From contig JANLPR010000097.1 in assembly GCA_031367345.1 (NCBI GenBank), forward strand, positions 1 to 51,806: a stretch of DNA of 51,806 bases, given 5' to 3'. Source of the DNA: JADKIH01 sp031367345 (GTDB lineage Bacteria > Bacteroidota > Bacteroidia > AKYH767-A > 2013-40CM-41-45). Positions 8,244 through 16,004 of the stretch are shown here, in pieces; position 1 is the first letter of the stretch; every line of letters starts with the position of its first letter. Below the pieces are notes generated by a model. It searched no databases, was not told the origin of the DNA, and saw only the letters and a program-made list of their open reading frames with translations. The position numbers and the translations under genes were made by a program.

Positions 8244-10235
8244 ATGAAAAAAAAATCTTTTAAAATTATGTCACTCGTACTTGTAGCAGCTGCAAGTACA
8301 ATGATGTCGTGTAAGCCGAAAAGTGTAGGCAATGCCATTAGTGGCGACGCTGCTCAAAAAGTTTATGTAGCCCCTGGAAAATACGATCAGTTCTACAATT
8401 TTGTAAGCGGTGGTTTCAGCGGACAAATGTCTGTGTATGGATTGCCATCCGGTCGTTTGCTTCGTGTCATTCCTGTTTTTTCGGTTGACCCTGAAAAAGG
8501 TTGGGGTTATTCTGAAGAGACTAAACCAATGCTAAATACTTCACATGGCTTTGTTCCTTGGGACGATTTGCATCATCCTGAACTTTCTCAAACCAATGGA
8601 GAAATTGATGGTCGATGGATCTTTGCTAATGGAAATAACACTCCTCGTTTAGCACGAATTGATCTCACCACTTTCCGAACAGCAGAAATTCTAGAGCTTC
8701 CAAATTCTGCCGGTAATCACTCCTCTCCTTTCATAACTGAAAACACTGAGTATGTAGTTGCCGGAACACGATTTAGTGTGCCACCAGATAATAGCCTTGG
8801 CGATGTTCCAATTAATAGTTACAAGAAAAATTTTAAAGGCACTTTAAGTTTTGTAAGCGTAGATAAAACCTCCGGCAAAATGGATATTGCTTTCCAAATT
8901 CAATGTCCGGGTATCAACTTTGATTTAAGTCATGCCGGAAAAGGTAAGTCACATGGATGGTTTTTCTTTTCATGTTATAATACAGAGCAAGCAAATACGC
9001 TGTTAGAGGTAAATGCTTCTCAAAAAGACAAAGATTTTATTATGGCCGTGAATTGGAAAAAAGCTGAAGAATATTTAAAGGCAGGTAAAGGTAAAAAAGA
9101 ATCAGTGAAATATGCTCACAATACCTATAGCGACATAACTCATTCAGCAACTTCAGAAATTAGAACAGAAGTTACAGTGCTAGATTCAAAAGAATTGACT
9201 GACCTCTGTTATTTTATTCCTTGTCCTAAATCGCCACATGGTTGCGATGTAGACCCTACAGGAGAATACATTGTAGGTAGTGGAAAACTAGCTGCCCTAC
9301 TCCCCGTTTTTAGTTTTGATAAAATGATAAAGACAATTGAGAAAAAAGATTTTGTAGGAACTTATGATGGTATACCGATATTGAAATACGAATCTGTACT
9401 TTATGGTGAAGTTAAAAAACCTGGTCTTGGTCCTCTTCACACAGAATTTGATGGAAAAGGAAATGCATACACTTCCTTTTTTGTTTCTTCCGAAATTGTG
9501 AAGTGGAACATCAAAGATTTAAAAGTTCTTGATCGTGCGCCAACATATTATTCTGTGGGTCACTTATGTATTCCCGGTGGCGATAGTAGGAAACCAAATC
9601 CGAAATATCTTATTGCCTATAACAAAATTACAAAAGACAGATATTTGCCAACAGGACCTGAGTTAGCTCAAAGCGCACAACTCTACGATATAAGTGGAGA
9701 TAAGATGCAACTGATACTTGACTTCCCAACTATTGGAGAACCTCACTATGCACAAGCTGTTGAAGCAGATAAAATAAAAAATAATTCGGTAAAGATCTTT
9801 AAGATCGACGATAATCAAAATCAATTTGTTTCTAAGGGTGAAAAAACTGCAAAGGTTGTTCGTGAAGGAAATAAAGTTCACGTGTATGGTACTGCAATTA
9901 GATCACACTTTGTTCCTGACAATATTGAAGGAATAAAAATGGGTGATGAAGTGTATTTCCATATTACAAATTTAGAGCAGGATTGGGATGTGCCTCATGG
10001 ATTCGCTATTAAAGGAGCAATGAACGGTGAATTACTTATTATGCCGGGAGAAACTCAAACGTTGAAATGGACTCCTGATCGCGTTGGAATTTTCCCTATG
10101 TATTGTACTGATTTTTGTAGTGCCCTTCATCAAGAAATGCAAGGCTATATTCGTGTATCACCGGCCGGAAGTAATGTGCCGCTAACTTTTAGCACCGGCA
10201 CTAATCTTCCACCGACAGAAGCAAATAAGCAATAA
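8244..10235 (+). CDS. nosZ: Nitrous oxide reductase, clade II, lipoprotein type
   Basis: Reduces N2O to N2 in the periplasm, the last step of denitrification. From the ATG at 8244 the protein has 663 residues, a Sec/lipoprotein signal (TMMSC) rather than a Tat signal, and no twin arginine, which marks clade II. The propeller domain carries His-rich copper-site blocks (WDDLHHPELS, SAGNHSSPF, HGCDVDP, GLGPLHTEF). The C-terminal cupredoxin domain ends with the CuA motif MYCTDFCSALHQEM near residues 618-631. All CuA ligands are present. Seven codons of upstream open frame (GTG at 8223) are less likely. Clade II bacteria often reduce N2O without carrying full denitrification. Confidence 0.97.
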   Translation: MKKKSFKIMSLVLVAAASTMMSCKPKSVGNAISGDAAQKVYVAPGKYDQFYNFVSGGFSGQMSVYGLPSGRLLRVIPVFSVDPEKGWGYSEETKPMLNTSHGFVPWDDLHHPELSQTNGEIDGRWIFANGNNTPRLARIDLTTFRTAEILELPNSAGNHSSPFITENTEYVVAGTRFSVPPDNSLGDVPINSYKKNFKGTLSFVSVDKTSGKMDIAFQIQCPGINFDLSHAGKGKSHGWFFFSCYNTEQANTLLEVNASQKDKDFIMAVNWKKAEEYLKAGKGKKESVKYAHNTYSDITHSATSEIRTEVTVLDSKELTDLCYFIPCPKSPHGCDVDPTGEYIVGSGKLAALLPVFSFDKMIKTIEKKDFVGTYDGIPILKYESVLYGEVKKPGLGPLHTEFDGKGNAYTSFFVSSEIVKWNIKDLKVLDRAPTYYSVGHLCIPGGDSRKPNPKYLIAYNKITKDRYLPTGPELAQSAQLYDISGDKMQLILDFPTIGEPHYAQAVEADKIKNNSVKIFKIDDNQNQFVSKGEKTAKVVREGNKVHVYGTAIRSHFVPDNIEGIKMGDEVYFHITNLEQDWDVPHGFAIKGAMNGELLIMPGETQTLKWTPDRVGIFPMYCTDFCSALHQEMQGYIRVSPAGSNVPLTFSTGTNLPPTEANKQ

Positions 10236-10242
10236 TTAATTA

Positions 10243-10298
10243 AAAGTGGATTAGAAAAAGTTGAAGTTAGTCAATTTCTATTTTTCTAAATCCACTTT
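10243..10298 (+). terminator. Large hairpin between nosZ and the nosL fusion gene
   Basis: AAAGTGGATTAGAAAAA (10243-10259) pairs with TTTTTCTAAATCCACTTT (10281-10298) with a single bulged A. The T-run after it is weak (CTTTCATTTC). It may be a partial terminator, or an mRNA 3'-end stabiliser that keeps nosZ transcript in excess over the downstream assembly genes. Confidence 0.55.
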
Positions 10299-10324
10299 CT
10301 TTCATTTCAAAATTTAAACAAATT

Positions 10325-11344
10325 ATGCAAGCAAGAAAATTAAACAATACTCTTCGAATGATACTTACCATTTGTGGATTACTATTGCTTGTGGTTTTGT
10401 TTGTACCTATGTGGCACATCGATCTTGACGCGCCACAATATCCGGAAGGATTGAGATTACTTATTTATCCGAATAAACTTGCAGGCAATGTTGATATTAT
10501 CAATGGCCTCAATCATTACATTGGCATGAAAACTATGCATACTGAAGATTTTATTGAATTCCAAATTCTTCCTTACATAATTATAGCCTTTTCACTAGCT
10601 TTCTTTTTAGTTGCAAAATCTAGAAACAGAAAACTATTATACACTCTATTTACATTCTTTGTTCTCTTCGGTATAATTGCAATGATCGACTTCTGGAAAT
10701 GGGAATACGATTATGGTCATAACCTGAATCCTGAAGCTGCTATTATAGTTCCCGGCATGGCTTATCAACCTCCACTAATTGGATTCAAGCAATTGCTAAA
10801 CTTTGGTGCGTATTCTATTCCTGATATTGGCGGTTGGTTATTTCTCACTGTAGGTGGACTAATAGCTTTTTCTGTTATCTACGATTATCGTATTGAAAAA
10901 AAACACAAAATTAATTCAACGACTGCTGTACTTACAATAGCATTGTGCATACTATCTTTAACCGGATGCGATGTTAAACAAGAACCCATTAAAATTGGTG
11001 TAGATAATTGTCACTTCTGCAAAATGACAATCAGCAATAATAGATTCGGAGCTGAAATTATTACGATGAAAGGTCGGATCTACAAATATGATGAACTAGG
11101 CTGTTTACTTTCAGATGTGAAAGAAGGAAGCATAAAAAAAACTGATATTAAATCAATTTATTCTACAAATTTCCTCTCTAACAACGAACTACTCTTAATC
11201 AATAATGCATTTATACTGAATAGTGATGAACTGAAAAGTCCGATGGGATCAAATCTTGCAACTTTTTCTAACAAGGATAGCTTAACAACTTACCTCAATC
11301 AAATGAAAGGCAAGCAGATTTTTTGGGACGAATTATATAAGTGA
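10325..11344 (+). CDS. nosL: Membrane protein fused to NosL copper chaperone
   Basis: A 339-residue fusion. Residues 1-190 form a membrane domain with about four helices (near 12-30, 80-98, 104-121 and 165-182), matching the separate membrane protein often found between nosZ and nosL in Bacteroidota; its function is unknown. Residues 200-215 look like a NosL lipoprotein signal peptide with lipobox SLTGC (Cys215). The rest is NosL, with the copper-binding CHFCKM near 229-234, TISNNRFGAEI and a YKYDELGCLL block. NosL supplies Cu(I) to NosZ. Either this is one polypeptide with NosL tethered outside the membrane, or a stop between two genes has been lost. nosD follows after 4 nt. Confidence 0.85.
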   Translation: MQARKLNNTLRMILTICGLLLLVVLFVPMWHIDLDAPQYPEGLRLLIYPNKLAGNVDIINGLNHYIGMKTMHTEDFIEFQILPYIIIAFSLAFFLVAKSRNRKLLYTLFTFFVLFGIIAMIDFWKWEYDYGHNLNPEAAIIVPGMAYQPPLIGFKQLLNFGAYSIPDIGGWLFLTVGGLIAFSVIYDYRIEKKHKINSTTAVLTIALCILSLTGCDVKQEPIKIGVDNCHFCKMTISNNRFGAEIITMKGRIYKYDELGCLLSDVKEGSIKKTDIKSIYSTNFLSNNELLLINNAFILNSDELKSPMGSNLATFSNKDSLTTYLNQMKGKQIFWDELYK

Positions 11345-11348
11345 AATA

Positions 11349-12596
11349 ATGAAAAAGCCTCTTTACCTATTTATCGGAATTTCATTGCTTCTATGTACAC
11401 CAAACATTGTACTGAGCAAAATAATAAATGTGGGCAAAGCAAATAAAATCAGTACAATTAAGAATGCAATAAAAATAGCTGCTTCAGGTGATACGATACT
11501 TGTGCAACCGGGAATCTATTTTGAAAAAAATCTCATAATTGACAAATCTATCGTACTTATCGGAATAAATTTTCCACGTATTGATGGCGAAAAAAAATAC
11601 GAGGTAATTTCTATCAAAGCAAATAATGTTACACTAAATGGTTTCATTATTCAACATTCCGGATTTTCAACACTTGAAGATCCGGCCGGAATAAAAATAT
11701 ATGATTCAAGAAATGTATTGATTGAAAATAATGTTATCGACGATACTTTTTTTGGTATTTATGCTCAATATTCCACATCCTGTATAATTAAAAACAACAA
11801 ACTTACTTCTTATGGAAAACAAGAACAAGAAATCGGAAATGGAATCCATTGCTGGAAAAGTGATAGCATGCAAATTATTGCCAATTCGATTACCGGTCAT
11901 CGTGATGGTATCTATTTTGAATTTGTAACCAATTCTATTATTTGGAGAAACGTTTCTAAAAAAAATATACGTTATGGATTGCATTTTATGTTTTCACATA
12001 ACGATGCATACATTTCAAATGTGTTTAGTGAAAATGGCGCAGGTGTAGCGGTTATGTACACACATAAAGTTAAAATGTTTAATAATATTTTCGAATTAAA
12101 CTGGGGCGATGCAGCTTTTGGATTATTGCTTAAAGAAATTTCCGATAGTTATATTGAAGGGAATCGCTTCCTTAAAAATACGAGCGCCATTTATATGGAA
12201 GGTGTAAATCGTGTTGAATTGAAAAATAATATACTCCAGAATAATGGCTGGGCATTAAAAATACAAGCTAGCTGCATGGATGTAACAGTTGAAAAAAATA
12301 ATTTCATTGGCAACACTTTTGATGTGGGAACAAACGGAACATTAGTACTGAATACATTTAACAATAACTATTGGGACAAATATGAGGGCTACGATTTGAA
12401 TAAAGATGCACATGGTGATGTTCCATACCGCCCAATAAGTATGTTCTCGATGATCATTGAAAATAATCCGCAAGCTATGATGCTTTTTAGAAGTATTATA
12501 GTTTCTCTTCTAGATAAAACCGAAAAGGTTGTTCCGACTCTTATACCGGAAAATTTAAAAGATGAATCACCATTTATGAAACCGGTAAAATTATGA
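11349..12596 (+). CDS. nosD: NosD, periplasmic beta-helix assembly protein
   Basis: The 415-residue protein has a Sec signal peptide (MKKPLYLFIGISLLLCTPNI) and a right-handed parallel beta-helix made of repeated turns such as GIKIYDSRNVLIENNVI, GIYAQYSTSCIIKNNKL and AIYMEGVNRVELKNNIL. It closes with the family block FNNNYWDKYEGYDLNKDAHG and YRPISMFSM. NosD acts with the NosFY transporter in building the sulfur-bridged CuZ centre of NosZ. Its stop overlaps the nosF start (ATGA). Confidence 0.94.
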   Translation: MKKPLYLFIGISLLLCTPNIVLSKIINVGKANKISTIKNAIKIAASGDTILVQPGIYFEKNLIIDKSIVLIGINFPRIDGEKKYEVISIKANNVTLNGFIIQHSGFSTLEDPAGIKIYDSRNVLIENNVIDDTFFGIYAQYSTSCIIKNNKLTSYGKQEQEIGNGIHCWKSDSMQIIANSITGHRDGIYFEFVTNSIIWRNVSKKNIRYGLHFMFSHNDAYISNVFSENGAGVAVMYTHKVKMFNNIFELNWGDAAFGLLLKEISDSYIEGNRFLKNTSAIYMEGVNRVELKNNILQNNGWALKIQASCMDVTVEKNNFIGNTFDVGTNGTLVLNTFNNNYWDKYEGYDLNKDAHGDVPYRPISMFSMIIENNPQAMMLFRSIIVSLLDKTEKVVPTLIPENLKDESPFMKPVKL

Positions 12597-13303
12597 TCGA
12601 AATTTTTAATGTATCGAAAAGCTTTGGAAAACTAAAAGCGCTTGATGAAGTTACTATCAGTTGCGACAAAGGACAGTGTATTGCTTTGATTGGACCAAAT
12701 GGCAGTGGAAAAACCACATTGATAAAATGTGTACTAGGAATGGTGGTTCCGGATAGCGGTACCATAATTTTCAAGAAAAAAAATATAGCAAACGATTGGC
12801 AATATAGAAACGATATTGGTTATATGCCTCAGATTGGAAGATACCCCGATAATATGACGATTGGTCAAATTTTCGATATGATGAAAGATATCAGAAAAAA
12901 AGATTCGTCAGGATTAGACGAAGAACTCTTTTATTCTTTTCATCTGGACCAAATGAAGAATAAAAGAATGCGAACACTTTCCGGAGGAACACGACAAAAA
13001 GTGAGCGCTTCGTTAGCATTTTTATTTAATCCGGAAGTTTTAATTCTCGATGAACCAACAGCAGGACTGGACCCTCTTTCTTCAGAAATATTAAAAGAGA
13101 AAATTATTCGCGAAAAAATTAAAGGGAAGCTGATACTTATAACATCACATGTTTTAAGTGAACTAGACGATCTTATTACTCAATTAATCTATATGCAAGA
13201 TGGAAAACTACTCTTTCATAAAAATATTGAAACCTTAAAAGCCGAAACCGGACAAACTAAACTATCGAAGGTGATATCTTCTTTCACACTAAATAAAAAC
13301 TAA
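12593..13303 (+). CDS. nosF: NosF, ABC transporter ATPase
   Basis: A 236-residue ABC ATPase with Walker A GPNGSGKTT near residues 33-41, Q-loop segment GYMPQIGRYP, signature LSGGTRQK, Walker B LILDEPTAGLDP and the H-loop ITSHV. It would power the transport step by NosY that supports CuZ assembly. It is translationally coupled on both sides: a 4-nt overlap with nosD and a 1-nt overlap with nosY. Confidence 0.95.
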   Translation: MIEIFNVSKSFGKLKALDEVTISCDKGQCIALIGPNGSGKTTLIKCVLGMVVPDSGTIIFKKKNIANDWQYRNDIGYMPQIGRYPDNMTIGQIFDMMKDIRKKDSSGLDEELFYSFHLDQMKNKRMRTLSGGTRQKVSASLAFLFNPEVLILDEPTAGLDPLSSEILKEKIIREKIKGKLILITSHVLSELDDLITQLIYMQDGKLLFHKNIETLKAETGQTKLSKVISSFTLNKN

Positions 13304-14070
13304 TGAATAAGATAATAAAATACGTGGTGATCGATATTTTACGAAACAAAATAATGTTAGTATATACTGCTTTTTTGTTTCTTGTTTCGTTCAGCGTTTT
13401 CAGCTTAGAAGACAACTCAGCTAAAGGGCTATTGAGCTTATTGAATCTGTTATTATTCATAGTACCTCTTGTGTCAATTATATTCTCGACTATTTACATC
13501 TATAACTCTGCAGAGTTTATAGAATTACTTGTTTGTCAGCCTCTGAAGCGTAAATTTATTTGGCTGAGTTTATTTACAGGTTTATCAATTTCACTCACAC
13601 TTGCATTCTTGTTAGGATGCGGAATTCCACTAATTATTTATGAGCCTACCTCTACTGGATTAATAATGGCTATCACAGGAAGTTTGCTTTCCGTAATATT
13701 TGTAGCAATTTCAATGCTTGCAACTGTTGGAACAAGAGATAAGGCCAAAGGAATAGGGAAAGCAATTTTACTCTGGCTTTATTTTGCATTGCTATTTGAC
13801 GGATTAGTTTTATTTCTTTTGTTTCAATTTGCAGATTATCCGTTAGAAAAAATAATGATGGTAGTAAGCGCGCTTAACCCAATAGATTTAAGCAGAATTG
13901 TAATACTTTTACGATTAGATGTTTCTGCACTGATGGGATATACGGGAGCAGTTTTCAAACAATTTTTCGGAACAACGCTTGGATTTATTATTTCCATAGT
14001 AGCTTTGCTCACTTGGGTTAATATTCCTCTGTGGAGATCGACAATAAAATTTAAGAATAAAGATTTATAA
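13303..14070 (+). CDS. nosY: NosY, ABC transporter permease
   Basis: A 255-residue membrane protein with about six helices and the N-terminal amphipathic start MNKIIKYVVIDILRNKIMLV that is typical of the NosY/ABC-2 permease group. It pairs with NosF to form the transporter thought to export a sulfur species for the CuZ centre. The TAATG junction with nosF shows translational coupling. The next gene starts 14 nt downstream, so the hemoglobin is probably in the same operon. Confidence 0.93.
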   Translation: MNKIIKYVVIDILRNKIMLVYTAFLFLVSFSVFSLEDNSAKGLLSLLNLLLFIVPLVSIIFSTIYIYNSAEFIELLVCQPLKRKFIWLSLFTGLSISLTLAFLLGCGIPLIIYEPTSTGLIMAITGSLLSVIFVAISMLATVGTRDKAKGIGKAILLWLYFALLFDGLVLFLLFQFADYPLEKIMMVVSALNPIDLSRIVILLRLDVSALMGYTGAVFKQFFGTTLGFIISIVALLTWVNIPLWRSTIKFKNKDL

Positions 14071-14084
14071 ATTTAGCAAGAGTT

Positions 14085-14459
14085 ATGAAACATGATATAG
14101 AATCAAGAGTTGATTTAGAATTGGCTATTAGAAGTTTTTATTCAAAGGCAACTAACGATAAAAAGATAGGGGTGTTCTTTACCGAAGTAATAAAAATAAA
14201 TTGGGAAAAACATATACCGATCATGGTTGACTTCTGGGAAAACGCAATTTTCCATACGGGAAACTATTCAGGCGACACGATGAATATCCATAAACATATT
14301 AATACAATTTACCCATTAGAAGTATCACATTTTAATCAGTGGACGTTACTCTTTTTAAAGACAATCGATGAATTGTTTCAAGGTCCAAATGCTGAAACGG
14401 CTAAACAAAGAGCATTAAGTATTTCAACGATTATGCAAATAAAAATTTTACGACAATAA
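14085..14459 (+). CDS. Group III truncated hemoglobin
   Basis: A 124-residue globin with the short 2-over-2 fold. The segment MVDFWENAIFHTGNYSGDTM and the proximal histidine in SHFNQW (about residue 86) are typical of group III truncated hemoglobins. The family binds O2 and NO and is often linked to NO detoxification. Its place as the last gene of the nos operon suggests it protects the copper enzyme or the cell from NO or trace O2. That role is inferred from context. Confidence 0.9.
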   Translation: MKHDIESRVDLELAIRSFYSKATNDKKIGVFFTEVIKINWEKHIPIMVDFWENAIFHTGNYSGDTMNIHKHINTIYPLEVSHFNQWTLLFLKTIDELFQGPNAETAKQRALSISTIMQIKILRQ

Positions 14460-14475
14460 TTTTTTCGAAAAAAGA

Positions 14476-14520
14476 AAATCCGTAAAAATCACTTTTGTGA
14501 AAAAGGAGTTTTACGGATTT
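14476..14520. terminator. Bidirectional terminator between nos operon and FAS1 gene
   Basis: AAATCCGTAAAA (14476-14487) pairs with TTTTACGGATTT (14509-14520); a smaller hairpin TCAC-TTTT-GTGA sits inside the loop. A-rich and T-rich flanks on both sides suit the two convergent transcripts. Confidence 0.85.
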
Positions 14521-14542
14521 AATACAAATTAAATAAACAAAA

Positions 14543-15109
14543 TTATTTAGGAGGAAGAAGTACAGCATCTATTACGTGAATAATTCCATTCGAAGCAGGA
14601 ACCGATGCAATAATAGTTGCTACACCATTAATAATTATTTTTCCATCTTTTTTTGTGATCTTAATATTACCACCATTCACCTGCCCAATTGTTTGTCCAT
14701 CTTTAAAAGCGTCCAATTGGTAAACACCAACTGAAACATGGTACTGGAGAATATCTTGTAGCGCTTCCTTTTGATCAGGCTTCAACAAACCATCGACTGT
14801 ACCGGCAGGCAATTTGTCGAAAGCTGAATTGGTTGGAGCAAATACTGTAAAGGGACCGGCATTGCTTAAAACATCAACTAACTCTGCAGCCTTTACAGCA
14901 GCAACTAAAGTTGAATGGTCTTTACTCCCAATTGCTACTTGAACAATGTTTTTTGCTGATACATCGTCTTGTACGCCTGATTGACCTGCACCTGCCGGAC
15001 TTTGAGAAGTTGTCGCAGTAGATTCTGTTTGATCGGTACTTGAATTATTACAAGCACTCAGCATCATAACAACTACAGCGACGAACATAATTTTTGAGTT
15101 CTTTTTCAT
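14543..15109 (-). CDS. Fasciclin (FAS1) domain lipoprotein
   Basis: From the ATG at 15109 the product has 188 residues: a lipoprotein signal with lipobox LSAC, a Ser/Thr/Gly-rich linker of about 35 residues, then one FAS1 domain with the two conserved motifs FTVFAPTNSAFDKLP (H1) and NGIIHVIDAVLLP (H2). FAS1 lipoproteins act in adhesion or cell-envelope interactions, but the ligand is unknown. The open frame reaches 30 codons farther upstream, but only the chosen start gives a signal peptide. A palindrome resembling the nos operators lies 64 bp upstream, so it may belong to the same regulon. Confidence 0.9.
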   Translation of the reverse strand: MKKNSKIMFVAVVVMMLSACNNSSTDQTESTATTSQSPAGAGQSGVQDDVSAKNIVQVAIGSKDHSTLVAAVKAAELVDVLSNAGPFTVFAPTNSAFDKLPAGTVDGLLKPDQKEALQDILQYHVSVGVYQLDAFKDGQTIGQVNGGNIKITKKDGKIIINGVATIIASVPASNGIIHVIDAVLLPPK

Positions 15110-15165
15110 AGGATAACTAATTAAAATTTCGTTGGATAAAAATAATTGTAGTAAGGGAAATACCT

Positions 15166-15181
15166 TATGATGTGAGTCACC
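15166..15181. promoter_or_regulatory. Candidate CRP/FNR-type site upstream of the FAS1 gene
   Basis: TATGATGTGAGTCACC matches TATGA-N6-TCATA at 8 of 10 fixed positions. Its centre is 64 bp from the FAS1 start codon, close to the 69 bp between palindrome 3 and the nos operon start. Confidence 0.4.
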
Positions 15182-15354
15182 TATTGAATAAAAAATCAAT
15201 TTTTTTTTATGATTTATAGCACTAAATTGCTTTTTAAAACCAACTTAAAATTCAATCTCCAATTTTATTTCATTAATGAATAATGCGTATAAAAGGCGTG
15301 TTCAAAACACTAAAAAAACACTAAAAAAAATAAAAAGTACGGGTTCTATATTAG

Positions 15355-15819
15355 GAGTTTCAATTATGCGACTTTCAGGAGCAATTTAAACTTACTGAAA
15401 TAAAAAAAGAATGTCAAAACAGACCATTTCTGAATGATGTAGTAAGTAAAATCAATGAGAATTTCGATGATGGTGTAAAAGACAATCATTTCTTGGTTTG
15501 TCCTCAACTAGCTCGTACTTCTTCTTCTCCTCTAACCGACCAGTTTGAAACAGACGAATTAGTTATCAAAACTTATCCGAATCCATTTACTTCTACAACT
15601 ACTATTGAGTTTGCAAAACTCGATAAAGATGCGAAAGTAACATTGGATGTTTACAACATGACTGGAACATTAGTTGCTAAGCTGTTCGATGAAAATGTAA
15701 TTTCAGGAAATCAGTATACGGTAACCTTCGACGGATCCGATTTACCATCCGGAATATACATTTATCAGTTGGTTACAAATAGCAACTTACATAGCGGACG
15801 ATTAATTTTAATGAGATAA
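15355..15819 (+). pseudogene. Orphan T9SS C-terminal tail of a degraded secreted protein
   Basis: The frame is open from just after a TAG at 15352 to the stop at 15819 and has no ATG start and no signal peptide. It begins DFQEQFKLTEIKKECQNRPF, continues NENFDDGVKDNHFLVCPQLA, and ends in a complete type A sorting domain (VIKTYPNPFTSTTTIEF, PSGIYIYQLVTNSNLHSGR). A T9SS sorting tail is useless without a signal peptide, so this is best read as the 3' end of a gene that lost its 5' part. The last stop is followed by an intact terminator. Confidence 0.65.
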
Positions 15820-15840
15820 TTAAATACCTCTCTAACTAGA

Positions 15841-15872
15841 AAAAGGCGATTCGAAAGAGTCGCCTTTTTTTT
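15841..15872 (+). terminator. Intrinsic terminator, identical copy of the atpDC terminator
   Basis: A GGCGA/TCGCC stem with a T-run; all 32 nt are identical to 5499-5530. Confidence 0.88.
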
Positions 15873-16004
15873 GTGGATTGATAAATATCTGATTTGTTCG
15901 CAATAACACGGGCTTAGATAACAGTCTCTATTAACCTCTTTGCCAAAAAATTGATTGCAATTGTTAAAACAATTCCTACATTGAACTTATCTAACCAACC
16001 CTTT

